The notes: generated by a model not told the origin, from the sequence alone. Shown: positions 51,285 through 63,694, numbered from the stretch's first letter. The stretch: 64,000 nucleotides of DNA from Porpolomopsis calyptriformis (GCA_951640195.1 OX621171.1:1426001-1490000); one strand, 5' to 3'. Numbers and translations: made by a program.

Positions 51285-52113
51285 CTAGTCTGTCTTAGCA
51301 ATCTCCTGTACCATACTATCCCTCAAGAACTCTATGAAACTTGAAACTACTTGACCATCTGAAGTGGCCAACTTATTTCCCCAATAGATTGCCCCACTGG
51401 TATCTCCACCAGAGGCCTGCAACTCAGCAGCCTTCCCCTCGACAAAACACATCGCAATCTTTCTCGCTTCCTCACCCAACCAATCATTGGTAGGACTCCA
51501 CAACAAACTGGGAGGGACTTCTTCCTCCTCAATCTTGACATTGACATTGGTCAATGATGTCGATAAATCTTCCACTAAAGAGATAAGGAGTCAACAAATA
51601 TGAAGAGAGCGAGAGAGTTGAGAGCTTACAACTAGAAACGGGACTTGGACTAGGGGTCCAAGGACAGAAGGGGGGACTGACAGCCCAGTGCTCAGGCTTG
51701 AGATCAGCAAAGGGGAGAGGGTACCCCCAACGATTGGAACTCCAATCGACTCGCTCCTCCAAAGGGAGCTGGGAAGTAGGGGGAGGGGGGTTATCATCCT
51801 AAGCTAAGAAAGGGAAAGCCTATTATCAATAAACATAGACCAATAAAGACAAAACAAAGTACTCACCAAGTGGATCCTCCATCAAGCCACAAGCATACTG
51901 GATTGGCCAGTGAATGAACAGACACTTCTTAACTTTGTGCTTGCCACCACAAGCGAAGCAGGAGAAAGAAGACCAACAGAGTTCGGTATCGGAAGGGATA
52001 CGTTGAAGGTAGTAATGAAAAGAATCACAATCAAGGAAGACAGGGGCAGTGCGGTGCACCACCCCAGACTGCTTGAAGAATCGAACGTAGTGGCCTTGGT
52101 GGGAGGGAGTCAT
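51285..52113 (-). pseudogene. U-C antisense three-exon gene, unknown protein with CCHC-like cluster
   Basis: Exon 1 from ATG 52113 to 51867, intron 63 bp, exon 2 51803-51630, intron 55 bp, exon 3 51574-51285. The exons sum to 711 nt, a multiple of three, and all junctions are GT-AG. The predicted ~236 residues contain FLDCDSFHYYLQRIPSD, CFACGGKHKVKKC (C-X2-C-X3-H-X4-C, one residue shorter than a retroviral knuckle), PPTSQLPLEERVDW and LQASGGDTSGAIYWGN. The only lesion seen is TAG for Trp at the start of exon 2 (TGG in U-A and U-B). The consensus of the three copies is fully open. I recognise no family; RNA or DNA binding through the cluster is possible. Confidence 0.72.
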
Positions 52114-52512
52114 GATGAATGACAAGGATTGAACTGAAGCATAGGGATACAACTCCACACCTTTTAAATGCCCATGAACAAAGGGAGGACCAAAAGGAGG
52201 TTCCTCAGTCAGAGAAGAGAAACCTGATACACCGGACAAGAGATAGAAACAAAGGCGATCTCATGACCAGAAGAACAATAGGAACCAGTCATAAGACAAC
52301 ACAGCCCAGTGCTGTGGAAGGCTATGCCTAATAGAATTGAGTCATCGGAAGCACACAGCCTTCCGCAGTATGACTAGGAACAATGGCAAACCTTAATTGG
52401 AGGTTGTAAACAATAGAAAATGGGGTGACTGCAGAGGCTGACTCATAATGACTCCTAATTTAGAAATACTATATAAACCCTGAGGCAAAGCGGATCATCA
52501 CTTTGTCCTCCT

Positions 52513-52830
52513 GTGAGATTACTTGTAGTAGCACAAACACAATCAGAATCATCAGACTTCCTTTCCATCAGAACAAGGAAAGAGAAACATAAAACCTAAA
52601 ACTATTAAGCCAACTGTTTATACCTATATTCCCTAAACTCTCAGCAGAGGCATGAAACAGATTTAACCTACAACAGAACTTCTTTGTAGAAGTCAAACTT
52701 AACACTGAGGGAATCATTACCCTTTACAAAGATGTTCCTATCAGAACCTTCTTCTACATCCTTCTAGACTTATTAAGCTCCAAGGCCTGCCTTGTGATTA
52801 ATGAAAAGACTTGCAACTACAGTTGTAACA
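52513..52830 (+). pseudogene. U-C sense reading frame
   Basis: The same frame as at 28149-28464: LLVVAQTQSESSDF, a frameshift near 52590, IPIFPKLSAEA followed by a TGA where U-A and U-B have CGA, TEGIITLYKDVPIRTFFYIL and NYSC to the unit end. Confidence 0.45.
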
Positions 52831-55550
52831 GATGGTAGGCTGTGGATACATTCTGGGAGGTGCCTAGAAGGCGAAAGAGATCAGTCATGAACTTGGAAAC
52901 AAATCGCGGATCGCAATCATGGATGATGCGTTGGGGGACACTGTGATCTTAGATAACATAATCCCAAATGATTTTTGCGAACCCTTCAGAGTTCAGCTCG
53001 ATGTGGGTGGCTTCGAATTTGACAGCCTTTGAGAAGTGATCAATGATCATGAGAATCACATTGTAGCCCTAACATTCAGGTATGGGGCCAACGAGATTGA
53101 CTGTAATCGTATCCCATGGTCAAGGAGGAGGGTTGAAAGGGTGGAGTGGGGTTTTCGTGGGGAGTTGGGATGCCTTGGTGCATTGGCATGTTTTGCAGCC
53201 ACGAACATAAGTCTCAACATCTCTCCTGATAGTAGGCCACTAGTAGTCATGACACACAGCTTCAGAGGTCTTGAAAGAGCTGTAATGTCCAGAGAGAGGA
53301 TTGTTGTAGTATTGAGCGATGATTTCGCGGCAGAGTGGGGTGTCCTTTGAGATGTAAGTCCAGTCCAGGAAGGTCTTGATGCTGTAATCTCGGGTATTCC
53401 AATCAGTTTTACATTTTTCTTGAAGGAGTGTGGCTTGTTTTTCTTCATTTCGGTATGAATTTTGAATCCAGGAGTGGAAATTAGTGGGTTCAATCTCATG
53501 TTGAACTTGGTGGAGATCTATGATAGGGTGGTCTGAGGTGGGAAAAAGATTATCTGGGAGTAAAATAATGTTGTCATTGTCATTCACCCCCCTCTCAAAA
53601 CCTGGTCATCTCAACAGGATATTGGCCTTGCCGGCAACATGGTGGAGAGTGAAGTAATAGTCCTGGAGCTCCGTGAGCCATCTTGCCTGGCATCTATTCA
53701 GCTTCTGGGGCAGCTTAAAGTACTGGAGGTTGGCGTGATCCGTCCAAACCTCAAAGACTTGCTTAGCAGACAGCAGCCATTTGTGGAACTCTTGGAGTGC
53801 AGTTATTATCGCAAGCAACTTGCAGTCATAGATCTGGTAATTTCGTTCCATGGGGGTAAAAGCCTTGGAGACATAAGCAATGGGCTTCTAGACGTTGTCT
53901 TGTTTTTGTAATAATATAGTGCCCAATGCGTAGTCAGAGGCATCAGTTTCCACATGGAGTAGGTCGTTATTATTGGCAATAGAGAGGACAGGAGAGGTTG
54001 TAATGATCCTTTTCAGGGCATCAAAAGCATCCTGGCATTCAGTTGTCCAGTCAAAGGGAGTGTTTCCAGTTAGCATATTGAGGGGTTGAGCAATCCCGGC
54101 AAAATGATGGATGAATTGACGATAGAAATTACAGAATCCAAGGAAAGCTTGAACATCTTGCTTGCATTTGGGGGTTGGCCAGTCAGTAATTCCCTGGACC
54201 TTAACAGGGTCTATCTTGACGTGGCCTTCGGATATGATAACACTGAGGTATTCCACTTGTCGCTGATTGAAATTGCACTTCTCAGGCTTAAGGTAGAGTT
54301 TATGTTCACGAAGTGTGGTCATAACTTCGTAAACATGTTGGTGGTGCATTTCAAGATCCTTGTCAAAGATAAGGATATCATCTATGTAGACCAAGATGTG
54401 TCCTTCGACGATTTAGACATGGAAAATGTTGTTCATCATATTTTGGAATGTCATGGGCAAGTTGGTGAGACTGAAGAACATGACAAGGGGTTCAAACAGG
54501 CCACAATTGGTTTGGAATGCAGCCTTGTGTTCATCTCCTTCTTTGATCCAGACATTGTTGTATCCCCATCGAACATCTAGCTTAGTGAAATAGTGAGCAT
54601 TCTGTAGGGTGTCAATCAATTTGTTGATCAGAGGGAGGGGATACTGGTTTTTGACAGTCATGTCATTGAGCTTTCTGTAGTCCTGGATGGGATGTAGTCG
54701 ACCATCTTTCTTCTTGATGAAGAAGAATAGGGAGGCAATGGGGGAGATTGATTTGTGAATCCATCCAGTGCAGAGGTTCTCTTCCAAGAACTCGTCCAAT
54801 TGGGCACATTCATCCACAGAGAGTGGATAGCCCTTGCAGTCAAGCTTCTCTTCAGTTCTGGGGAGGAGTTCAATTGCGTGGTCCCAGGGATGACTTGGGG
54901 GGAGTTCATCGAAGTCTTCCTTGGTGAAGATGTCTTGGAATTCGTGGAGGTATTCAGGAACAATTTCCTTCCAGGTACAGTCCTTCTTCTGGGCCTCCCA
55001 GGCCTTGATCGCGAGATCCTGAGACTTTGTTCCCATCAAACAAATCTAGATAGCAGGGTTGAAGTCAACTATGAGTAGTTGATCGCCATCCTCAAGGGTC
55101 AGTTTGTTGATGTTGACGGAGTCTGGGAAAGGAGTGGGATGACAATCTGGGGGGCATCGATCGAGAACTAGGGAGTTCGCCTTCCAATCAATAGAGGGGT
55201 TGTGAATCTTTAACTAGTTGTATCCAAGGAAAATTCAGGATTTGCCAAGGTTTGTGATACCGAAGTTAATTCATTCGACATGAGTACTGACCTTGAGCTC
55301 GAGCGCAACCATTTCGGAGATGGGTCCCTTGGAATTAGGTTGTCCATTGGCATTATGTACCGGGATGGGTCAAGCGAGTTTGGTTGTGTGAAGGTTGTTT
55401 TCATGGACATATTTAATGTCGATACATAAACCTTTGCAGCCACTATCAATGAGAGCAGTTGCAAGATGTTCAGTACGATTATCTAAGGTAGTGATGATAG
55501 TCTTGAGGGTCAATTGATTCCTCAAGCCTGAACTATAAACAAACACATGA
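52831..55550 (-). pseudogene. Ty3-9 pol, nearly intact but truncated
   Basis: Protease with ALIDSGCKGLCID near 55455; reverse transcriptase 55039-54413 (HYFTKLDVRWGYNNVWI), a TAG, then VYIDDILIFDKDLEMH (YIDD intact); RNase H (VETDASDYALGTILLQKQ; YDCKLLAIITALQ); integrase zinc domain (HYSSFKTSEA, CKTCQCTKA) and core as far as MTDLFRLLGTSQN then STAYH, where U-C begins. Only a handful of stops, mostly TAG or TGA, interrupt it in this span. The last Glu of the integrase triad and any chromodomain are missing. Confidence 0.88.
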
Positions 55551-56001
55551 GGTTCCTTGAGTTCGTGGAGGGCTCAGATGGCATTTTCCATTGAGAGGGA
55601 ATTGATCTGATTGATCATGGTTTGAGTCATCTCCAGTGATTGGGCAGGGTGAGACCATTTTTGAAGAATTGGGATTGCTTGATTAGCCTGTTCCTTAATA
55701 GCGTTAACAATATCTAGAGGGGAAGAAAGAGAGTTGATGTCAATTGAATCGACAGAAGGGAGAGACGATGATTCGGGAATGGGGGATTCAGGGAATTCGG
55801 GGCACTCAGTGTTCACATCTGGCATAGACAGGGTTGGACAAATTTCATTAACAGACTTGTTGGTATCAATTAATGTACATGCTGTCATAGTAGTACAAGG
55901 GAGGGAAAGGGGAGAAGGGGTAACAAAGGGGGTGTCTGATACTGTCTGTTTGCAATGCTAAAGCAAACACAATTCTGTTGAGTGAAGTGAGCGCATCTTC
56001 A

Positions 56002-57401
56002 TTAACCGTCGCCAAAATCCTGATCATCTGTCACAGATGTAAATTTTCCATTTCTCTCTATGTTTGTCCTTGTAGTTTAGTTGGATCCACCTTATCTTGC
56101 TTGGGATTCCCCACAGTTTCATCATAGGATTTACTATGACCTTATCTTTTTCATTTATCCAAGATAGGATACTTTTCATTTCCAATAATTATGTTTCATC
56201 CTTTCACATACTCTGAGTTCCCTATCATACTTATCTTCACTTGTCGCATGTATTCCTCATGTAAACACTAACTCATCTACAGTAGCATAGTCAGTATATA
56301 AACCCCTAGTTAGTTGTACTCAGACCTTAAGTCTGATTCCTCGTTAGATAACCCAATAACTAGGACTTGAGACATTATTATCATCTTGGGACAGAGCACT
56401 CCAAAGTAAAACCATCTCAACAACAACCAGTTTATAACATTATCGTTGTCAGGGGTGGGTTCATCGGCATTGTGTTCCTCTGTGGAAAGGAAGTTCATCA
56501 ACTCTGAGATCTTGTTGATAGTCAGTTCATGCTGGAGAGCATGAATGTTAACCTTCTTGAGCTCTTGGGGACAATCCCAGTAGAAGTGTCCGATCTGACC
56601 ACAGTTGTAGCACCTATTGGTCTGTCTCATCTTGCTCAGGTCCATTGGAAGACCCTGGCCTCCATGGATGGTGCCCGATGGCACTTGCTTGTCCTGGGGA
56701 GGTGGGAGGTGGAAGTGTGGGATGGAGGGACAAAAAGACAGATGAGAATGGGGGGCAGATGGGCATTGGCATCATTCCTGTTTATGGAAATGTTCCAGCA
56801 ATTGACCCATAGCCATGACCTTTTCGTGGTACTTGGGGTATGTGGTGGGAAGCAGGGGTGACATGTACATTTGATGAATGATGTCCTGGCAGACATTCTT
56901 TTCAAGGATCTGGATGCATTCTTTATCCTGGCCGACGAGGCCAGCTTGGCAGAACAAGAGTTCCAACTTGACAAAGTAGTCTATGATACCTAATCGTCCT
57001 TGTGAGAAGTGCTCAACTTCCTCATGGGTGCATTGCTCTGTGGTGTGGTTGGTGAAAACAGCATCCAGAATATCCATGAAGTCTTTCCAGGGGCCAAGAG
57101 GGACAAGATTGCCAGTGATGGGGTCTGTCCAGCTGAAGTAGTTGTCCATGTATTGCTGGGCCCATTTGGTGGTGATGCCTTCCTTCATATACAATAGAGT
57201 AACCAGTATCATCTTCTCGGGATCCATGACTTTGCTGCCGCGAAGGAAAATAATGACCTGGCAGAACCAGTTCTTGTACAGTTTTTTATCGCCATTGAAG
57301 ACGTTGTGTTGGGCAAGCTTAATCATTTTTGAGACTGAAGCCATTGGTGGCATTTGCAAGGGAGGAAGTGGGTTTGGATTTGAAGGCAGTGGGGGAGACA
57401 A
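56002..57401 (-). pseudogene. Ty3-9 gag with a solo LTR inserted
   Basis: The open part 57401-56772 reads MASVSKMIKLAQHNVFNGDK, WFCQVIIFLRGSKVMD, ITTKWAQQYMDNYFSW and GRLGIIDYFVKLELLF (capsid). After a frameshift a CCHC knuckle (CYNCGQIGHFYWDC) lies near 56570-56615. The C-terminus is split by the LTR at 56029-56439; without it the frame reads PTPDND-NDQDFGDG-stop, ending at 56002. Confidence 0.85.
56029..56439 (+). repeat. Solo LTR of family A, target duplication TCATC/TTATC
   Basis: 411 bp, TGTCACAGAT to TTTATAACA. Flanks are TCATC (56024-56028) and TTATC (56440-56444), differing by one transition. Length equals the complete Ty3-5 LTR. Confidence 0.88.
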
Positions 57402-57439
57402 AGAAGGGGAAGGAGCTGGAGAAAAATGAGGGGAGGGAT

Positions 57440-58479
57440 TCAGTTCAGAGGGGGAGGGAGACCTTCCCAGTGGAGGAGAGTCTTTCGGTTTCTTGGGGGG
57501 TTCCAGGAGTGGTCATTGCGGGGAGGTTGAGGTGCTTGCTTTTGTAGGAGTGGACAATAAGTGAGCAAGAGGTGGTGGCAGGGTTTGGAGAAAGTGGGGA
57601 CATCTGAACACGAAAGGCAAGGGTGTATCTGTGGGTTGCGGAGAAGGGGTGGGGAGAGTGGTTGGTCTGAGAATGGAGAAGACAGAAGGAGTTGAGGGGT
57701 CGAGGATCTGAGATGATAAGGGTGAGTGTATCTCAGATGTGTTGACTGCATCCTGGAACTCTAATTTGTCGTCTGTAAGCCTGTAGCTTGATCAACAGGA
57801 TCCTGCATGGGGTGGCATAGTGAAAGATTATCTCGGACATGGATCTCTCTGATGTGATCAGAGGATCCGCGACAATAGAAAACACAGATGGAGGAAGTGA
57901 GAAAATTCGCAACGAGAACTGGGGAATGAAAGATTCTGACACGAATGCAGTTAAACATGTGTGGTTCAATTTAGAGAAAGGGGTCAAGGCCATCTGAGGA
58001 ATCCGGGGGTGAGGGGGCAGTGTAAAATGAATCCAAAGAGAGCAAGGAGTGAGATGAGGTGGGGGAAAGGTTGGCAGAAATGGGAGGAGTGATATTGAAG
58101 GCGAGATGGGAGAACTTGAGCGCAAGAGCTTTGAGTTGGTCTCGTTCGATCTCTAAAGCATCAATGGCTTGCTGTTCTGAGTAGCTAATGAGCTGACTCG
58201 TCGAAGCCCAAGGGGATTGATGAGGAGGAGAGTAGGGTGGGGGTGGGGTGGATGAAGATCGATCCAGGTTGGTGGTCACACTTGATACTGTATGAGGATG
58301 TCCCAAGGGGTCTCTCATGGTTTTCAAAGCAAAAGAGGACAGGTCGGTTGAGGGGAGCCTGTTGGACTTCTGGGGAGGCAACAGCGATGGCTTTTACTTG
58401 ATAACTCAAAGCAAAAGTGGTTGGTGTCAGATGAAGTTTGACCAGTGGCTCTTGCAAAGAGTAGCGAGGTGAGAGGAGA
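57440..58479 (-). pseudogene. Ty3-9 5' region, Ser/Pro-rich broken frames
   Basis: Between the LTR and the clear Gag start, several overlapping minus-strand frames are rich in Ser, Pro and His (for instance LDRSSSTPPPPYSPPHQ near 58260-58210, then EQQAIDALEIERDQLKALAL). They may be an N-terminal extension of Gag or a separate leader ORF broken by shifts. I cannot decide which. Confidence 0.4.
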
Positions 58480-58491
58480 GTTTTGTCCTTC
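58480..58491 (-). promoter_or_regulatory. Ty3-9 primer-binding site, decayed self-priming type
   Basis: GAAGGACAAAAC (minus strand) abuts the LTR. It pairs with GTTTCGTCCTTC of the family C LTR at 49652-50006 at 11 of 12 positions and with its own LTR (58582-58571) at 10 of 12. The mismatches are what decay of a CpG on opposite strands would give. Confidence 0.55.
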
Positions 58492-58808
58492 TGTTATGTT
58501 GGCAGGGGGACTCAGGTTGCTTGATGTAAATCACAAAGAGACTAGCGTATAAGCTAGTGGTGACAACGTTGAAGGATGAAACTAGGGAAGATATAAGCAT
58601 TCTGTACTCTACTTATATCTACCTGGGTCTGGGCTGTGATTGTGATAACCACAGCGACAATCCATGGAACAGCTGACTAATGCGCAGCCTTGCACAGCTA
58701 CTGCAGAGTTGCTGTGCAGCATGTCTTCATTGGCCAATGGCGTTATCACCTCTAATCTAAGAGAAGATAAGATAAGTGAATGAGACAAAAAACGAAGTAG
58801 CCGTAACA
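58492..58808 (-). repeat. 5' LTR of Ty3-9 (LTR family C)
   Basis: The minus strand starts TGTTACGGCT and ends CCAACATAACA. TATA-like AGATATAAG near 58618. It is inserted in the Tnp2-type transposase gene, whose frame continues at 58809. Its partner 3' LTR is not in place. Confidence 0.87.
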
Positions 58809-60420
58809 TTCCATGCCATAGCTTCACAGTGAGATCAGGTGCATTGAGGGATAGAAGATGCATTATGTCAAGGCTAAAGTATCTTGAGACATCAATGATA
58901 TGAGTAAGACTAGAAAAAATAGTTGGCTTGCAGATACCAGTTACAAGCTGACATAGCTCATACTGAGTCTTGTTGCAAGCGGTTTTGACTAGCTGGAGGT
59001 TTTGCTGGTACTTTTTGATTAAACTGCCTGATAGGGAATGAATTAGAATGTTATCATAGTCACAACCTGCAACATAGTAGTTATCAGGCTTGAGACATGC
59101 TGGGTAGTAATGGGGAAGTCCCTCTTTGTGACAGCCTGGCAGTGGGCAGTAGATCCAGTTGCCATTTTTTCCATAATAGCCAACAAAGCCAGTGATTTGG
59201 GCCATCCCAATAGTATCAGCACATACATGGAATAGAAAGACATTTGATATAAATGTATAGCAACATGAGGCATCCCAGATCTTGAGTCCCTCATTTTGAA
59301 TTGCACCAAGGTGATGGAGACCAGGGAACAAGAAAGAATCCAAAATCTTTGGAGCATTTGGACTAGGGATGAATCCTCCTGGAAGGACATATTTTTTCTT
59401 GTATCAGACACCAGGAGCATGATCAAGGACAATCCAGATATATATCCAAGTGTCAGAAGCCTTGTTTTTGTAAAGTTGGGCACTATCAATAGAAAGCATC
59501 AATGTTATATCACCAGCAGTAATTTTACTATTGAGAATGTATTACAAGTAGTCACTCCCACAGAAGACATTGTCATACAGTGAGATATGGCCCTCATTTT
59601 GTTCCAGCTTGTTGAGGAGATTTTTGGTGTGTTGTTCATGATACCAGATGTCTTCTGCACCTTCTGGTGACCTCCACGGAGCTTGATGCTGGGGACCAAT
59701 GGGGATTATATAGAACTGTTGGCGGCTGACTTTCTCTTTAGTAGAACCATTCTTGTATTAGTCTGCACTACATTTGGGGCAGTGATCAAGTTCCAACCAT
59801 GGGCCAACATATGTGAGACAAGTGTTTGGGCACATGTTATGGACAATCAGAACAACACCACTGAACTCAGCAATGTGTCATTTGACTTGATTGAGGGAGA
59901 GCATCTTGCATTCTGGGAAGCGTTTGTGAATAGTCTCCTGAGCCATGTTGTAAATCCCTTGAGAAGCATGCTCAGTAGATAGAAACATCTTGATTGATAG
60001 CTGTAGGTTAGGTTCATTGATGATGAGAGGCTCCTCGGGTGGATTGCATAGATGCTCACAGAAGTGTTCATCAAGTTTGTCATGTACATCACCTAGTTGA
60101 GCATTTTTGATAAGATCAATTAGCTTCATACAGTTTGCAATCTCTTCAACCTGAAGTGTGTGGTATTTATCATCATTGCCATCTTGTAGTTAGTCATGAT
60201 GGTGATCTGTTGTATTGAGATTTTATTGTGGGTTTTGATTTCATTGATCTTCTATACTTCCAGGGTCTGGATTAGAGTGCAGCAAGTTACTAGAGCTACC
60301 AGATACTCCACATGGTGTGGGTAGTTGATTGGACTGAGTATTGTAGAGGGAATACTCAGCTTCATACAACTACACAGACAGGTTAGATGTAGATGGATCA
60401 ATAGTATCAATACACTCCAT
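58809..60420 (-). pseudogene. Tnp2/Plavaka-type transposase relic
   Basis: From about ATG 60420 the frames give EEIANCMKLIDLIKNAQLGD, then CPKCSAD, KVSRQQFYIIPIGPQHQA, ITLMLSIDSAQLYKNKASD, WIYIWIVLDHAPGVWYKK, FIPSPNAPKILDSFLFPGL, GMAQITGFVGYYGKNG, YCPLPGCHKEGLPHYYPACL and DIMHLLSLNAPDLTVKLWHG. This order is that of Tnp2-family (CACTA-like, Plavaka) cut-and-paste transposases of Agaricomycetes; the Asp in SIDSAQL is a likely catalytic residue. Stops and shifts are frequent, and the C-terminal third is removed by Ty3-9. Upstream, 60421-60966 probably holds the N-terminus but I cannot read it. Confidence 0.78.
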
Positions 60421-60966
60421 CCTCTTGGGTGTTTATACACCTGAATTCAGGTTTATACCTAGCCACATTCTCTTAGTTACTTCTGCACTTTTTGCCAATA
60501 GGTTGGATCACTTGTAGACCATTGTCTTGAGGTTGTTTAGATTGACAATGCCTATTCAAGGTTTCAGATGGCTGGCTAGACTGAGATGCAAGAAACTGAT
60601 AGAGCTTAGGGGAAAAGGTATCAAGTGCATGCCATTGTAAATGTCAGTTATAGGTTGCATGTGATACTTCTTGAGGAGCACCACTGCAATGCTTTTTACA
60701 TCCACAAACAGGTATAAAGTTGGACTTGGTAGAAGAAAAGTTGGACAGAACAGTGCAATAGACAATCGAATTGCATTATGCAATAGCTACAAAAAAGTAT
60801 GTACTCAAAAGAGTATTTAGATAGCTGAAAGCGGTACTGAAAATGCTCTTCAAGTGGATGTGAGCTGGCCAGAGATGGTGAGAATAGATCCAATCTCCTA
60901 CAGTCACTCACGGTCAGTCTGAATAGACTGATTTTTCACTAGGGCTTAACCTTGAGAGGGAGATAC

Positions 60967-61296
60967 TGTTATATATACAATTCTGACAACTCTGACAACT
61001 CCAGATGCTCCAATTACTTCCCCTATTTAGTATGTTCTGTTATCTTTCAATCTATGTTTAAATGTGTCTTAGATTTACATTGTCTCTGATCACACCTTTC
61101 TCAAACTTCTCTTGACTTAGATAGATACTTTATACAAATGTCTTACACAACCCATAGACACTTGTCTCAAGTATTAATAGTTAACAGGTATATAAGTCAT
61201 GCACTTTCACCTGTATCTGTAGTCAGAATATCAACAAAGTCTCCTACCTATTGTCTTCTTAGAACTCCAAATCATCTCTGTATACTAGACTTAACA
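60967..61296 (+). repeat. LTR of family G, no target duplication seen
   Basis: It starts TGTTATATAT and ends GACTTAACA; GTATATAAG near 61190 and AGTCAGAATATCAAC downstream match the family. The flanking 5-mers (GATAC, GAGTA) differ, so it may be one end of a rearranged element. Confidence 0.72.
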
Positions 61297-62778
61297 GAGT
61301 ATGAGGAAGAAGGATCCAAAAGTTTATTGCAATTCTCTTGGGGAATTTTGTCAGAATCAAAGGTGAGTTATAATATAAAGGAAGGTTCAGATATTAAAAT
61401 GATTGAATTGATGAAACATTCTTTTGGAAGTAAGACTTGATTTTTGATTTTGTCAAATCCTAGAGGGAGGTGATCTAGATGTCTAGAAAGTCTGTCAGCT
61501 TTGTTTTTATTCCCAGGGGAGTACTTAATCATGAAGTTATAAGGAGCAATAAATTGCATCCAGTATGCTTGGCATCTTAAAAGTCTCTAGTTGGACATGA
61601 AAAAATTCAGGGTAAGATTATCAGTGTGAATAAGAACAGGATGTTCCCTCTCACCTTCCAAAAGGTATCTTTAGTACTTCAGAGCCAAGATAATTGTGAG
61701 CAACTTGAGATCCTGTATCAGATAATTACACTCTACAGGAAGTAGGGATTTTGAGAAGAAGCTAATAGGGAGCTATTAGTCATTATACTTCTGAGATACA
61801 TGTAGCATAGCGCCAATTGCAAATCTAGATGTATTAGTCTCCAAAAGGTAAGGGAGATCCTGACAAGGAGTTCTAAGAATAGGAGTGGAAGTAATCTTAG
61901 ATTTGATAGTATCTATAGCTTGCTAATATAAAGGAGACTAGAACCAAGGGTGGTCCTTATGTAAGAGATTAGTGAGAGGATGAACAATGGAAGAGAATGA
62001 CTTGATATAATAATGCTAGAAGTTAGCAGTACTAAGAAAGGATTGAAGATTGCATAACTTCTGGGGAGTAGGCTAATTGATAATAGCATCTACCTTTTGA
62101 GGGTTTATCACTAGTTAACCTTTCAAGACAACAGTTCCTAGGTAAGTAACTTTCCTTCTCAATCTAGCATTTAACTGGTTTTGCAGAGAGCTAGTCATTC
62201 TCCATAATCTCCTAAATTCTATTTATCCAATAGTATAGTTCCATGAGGTTGTCACCCATGATAAGGATATTATCAATGTAGATGTGGACACAACCTAAGT
62301 CAATCACTTCCTTGAAAAGAATATTGATCATCCACTAAAAAGTAGCAGGAGAGTTTTGCAGTCTGAAGAATCTAACTGTTAGTTCAAAAGTCCTTGATTG
62401 CTAATAAAGGCTACTTTCCATTCATCTCCTTCTTTCATCTGTACATTGTTGAAGCCCCATCAAATGTTGATTACTATAAAGAGAGAAGCCATTGCAATTT
62501 CAGGCACTTGAAGAATTTCAGACAGCAAGGGGAGAGGGTATTGATTAGGAATAGTATAGGCATTCAGGTAACAATAGTCCTAGATAGGATGGAGGCTAGT
62601 GCTGAGACCTTTTGCATTAATTTCTTTAGCATTTTTTGCAAAGAAGGGAGTAGCTTGGGGAGATTTCAAGGGATGTATATAGGTAGTTTGTAGATTGTTA
62701 TTAATGAATTTGTTGAGTTCCTTTTATTCATAAGAGAGAGGATAGATTTTCCTAAGTTGGAACTTAGTTCTAGGATAG

Positions 62779-63136
62779 TGTTAGAGATATCTTTTTTCCT
62801 TTTCCTTTGCTCGTCTGTTCCTATTTACATCAGACAGTTTACATCAATAACCGCTTAGCCACCCAAGCTCTGCTTAGTAATAGAAGGTGACCAAGCCATA
62901 TCTATATTTAGTCTACCATTACTCTCCTTACCTACATGACTCATCTATGGTCGTTATGACTCACACGTAGTCAGTATGACTCATACTTAGCTAGTATATA
63001 AAGCTAGCAGTAGATAGACTTAGGATAAGTCTGTTTCTTTCATTAACACCCCAATCAGTAGTCTGCCAACCCTTTAAAACCCTACACCCAAGCCTGAAGT
63101 AAAACCTTGCGATCAACCCTAGACTGCCGTCTAACA
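62779..63136 (+). repeat. Solo LTR of family B with target duplication GATAG
   Basis: 358 bp, TGTTAGAGAT to CGTCTAACA, flanked by GATAG at 62774-62778 and 63137-63141. TATA (AGTATATAAAG) near 62993, followed by AAGTCTGTTTCT, the self-primer segment of the Ty3-2 family. Confidence 0.93.
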
Positions 63137-63483
63137 GATAGAGATTAATTGCATGATTGAATGGATAATGTGGGTGGAGTTTTTCAAATTCTTTTGTGTG
63201 GAAGATATGCCAGAAGCAATAGACATAGAATAGAAGCTATAGGAAGATGTTGGGCTAGCTCTGGAGTTGTATGGAACTGATAACAATGTGATTGTGTTTT
63301 GCCTATTGATTAGTGAAGCTAGCTCCCTGGCTGGGATAGAAGATTTAATGTTGTCCTTAATGGAAACAGGTTGTAAGTGGTCAACTCTGACTAAAGAGAT
63401 GTGAGAGTCATGTTTCAGACTTAAACTAAAGAAGCAGAGTTCCTCTCTAGGCTCTATTACTGACTTGCATACTACTAAATAAT

Positions 63484-63694
63484 TGTAACAGATATGGCTG
63501 TTACAGAGCCTACAGAGGCAGGTGATCAGTATTGATAGGTGTTTGGCACCTTAGAGCAGTATAGAGGCTATATTTACCACTATTTACAGTATGTTTTAAC
63601 CCTTTGCCACTGCTTGTACCAGAGATACTGCACCCAATAGATATTGGTCGTATTCAGTCTGGTCTTGAGCAAGGCAAGAACCAAAACCCTTACA
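63484..63694 (+). repeat. Short solo LTR (family E) with target duplication ATAAT
   Basis: 211 bp, TGTAACAGAT to CCCTTACA, flanked by ATAAT at 63479-63483 and 63695-63699. Near-identical to 46746-46956. Confidence 0.93.

Larger units (their letters stand above)
51138..52830. mobile_element. Unit U-C: 1693-bp TG...CA unit
   Basis: It starts TGTCATGAAATTGG and ends CAGTTGTAACA, with the same internal order as U-B: antisense gene, TATA (TATATAAACCC near 52471), sense frame. The two flanks belong to different Ty3 elements in opposite orientation and the flanking 5-mers differ, so ectopic recombination or deletion followed insertion. Confidence 0.82.

Noticed and set aside
39460..52830. U-B and U-C as the two LTRs of one 13.4-kb element
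   Set aside because: They are in the same orientation, but the outer flanks (GCATA, GATGG) do not match. The sequence between them is made of unrelated elements in both orientations, with no primer site next to U-B.
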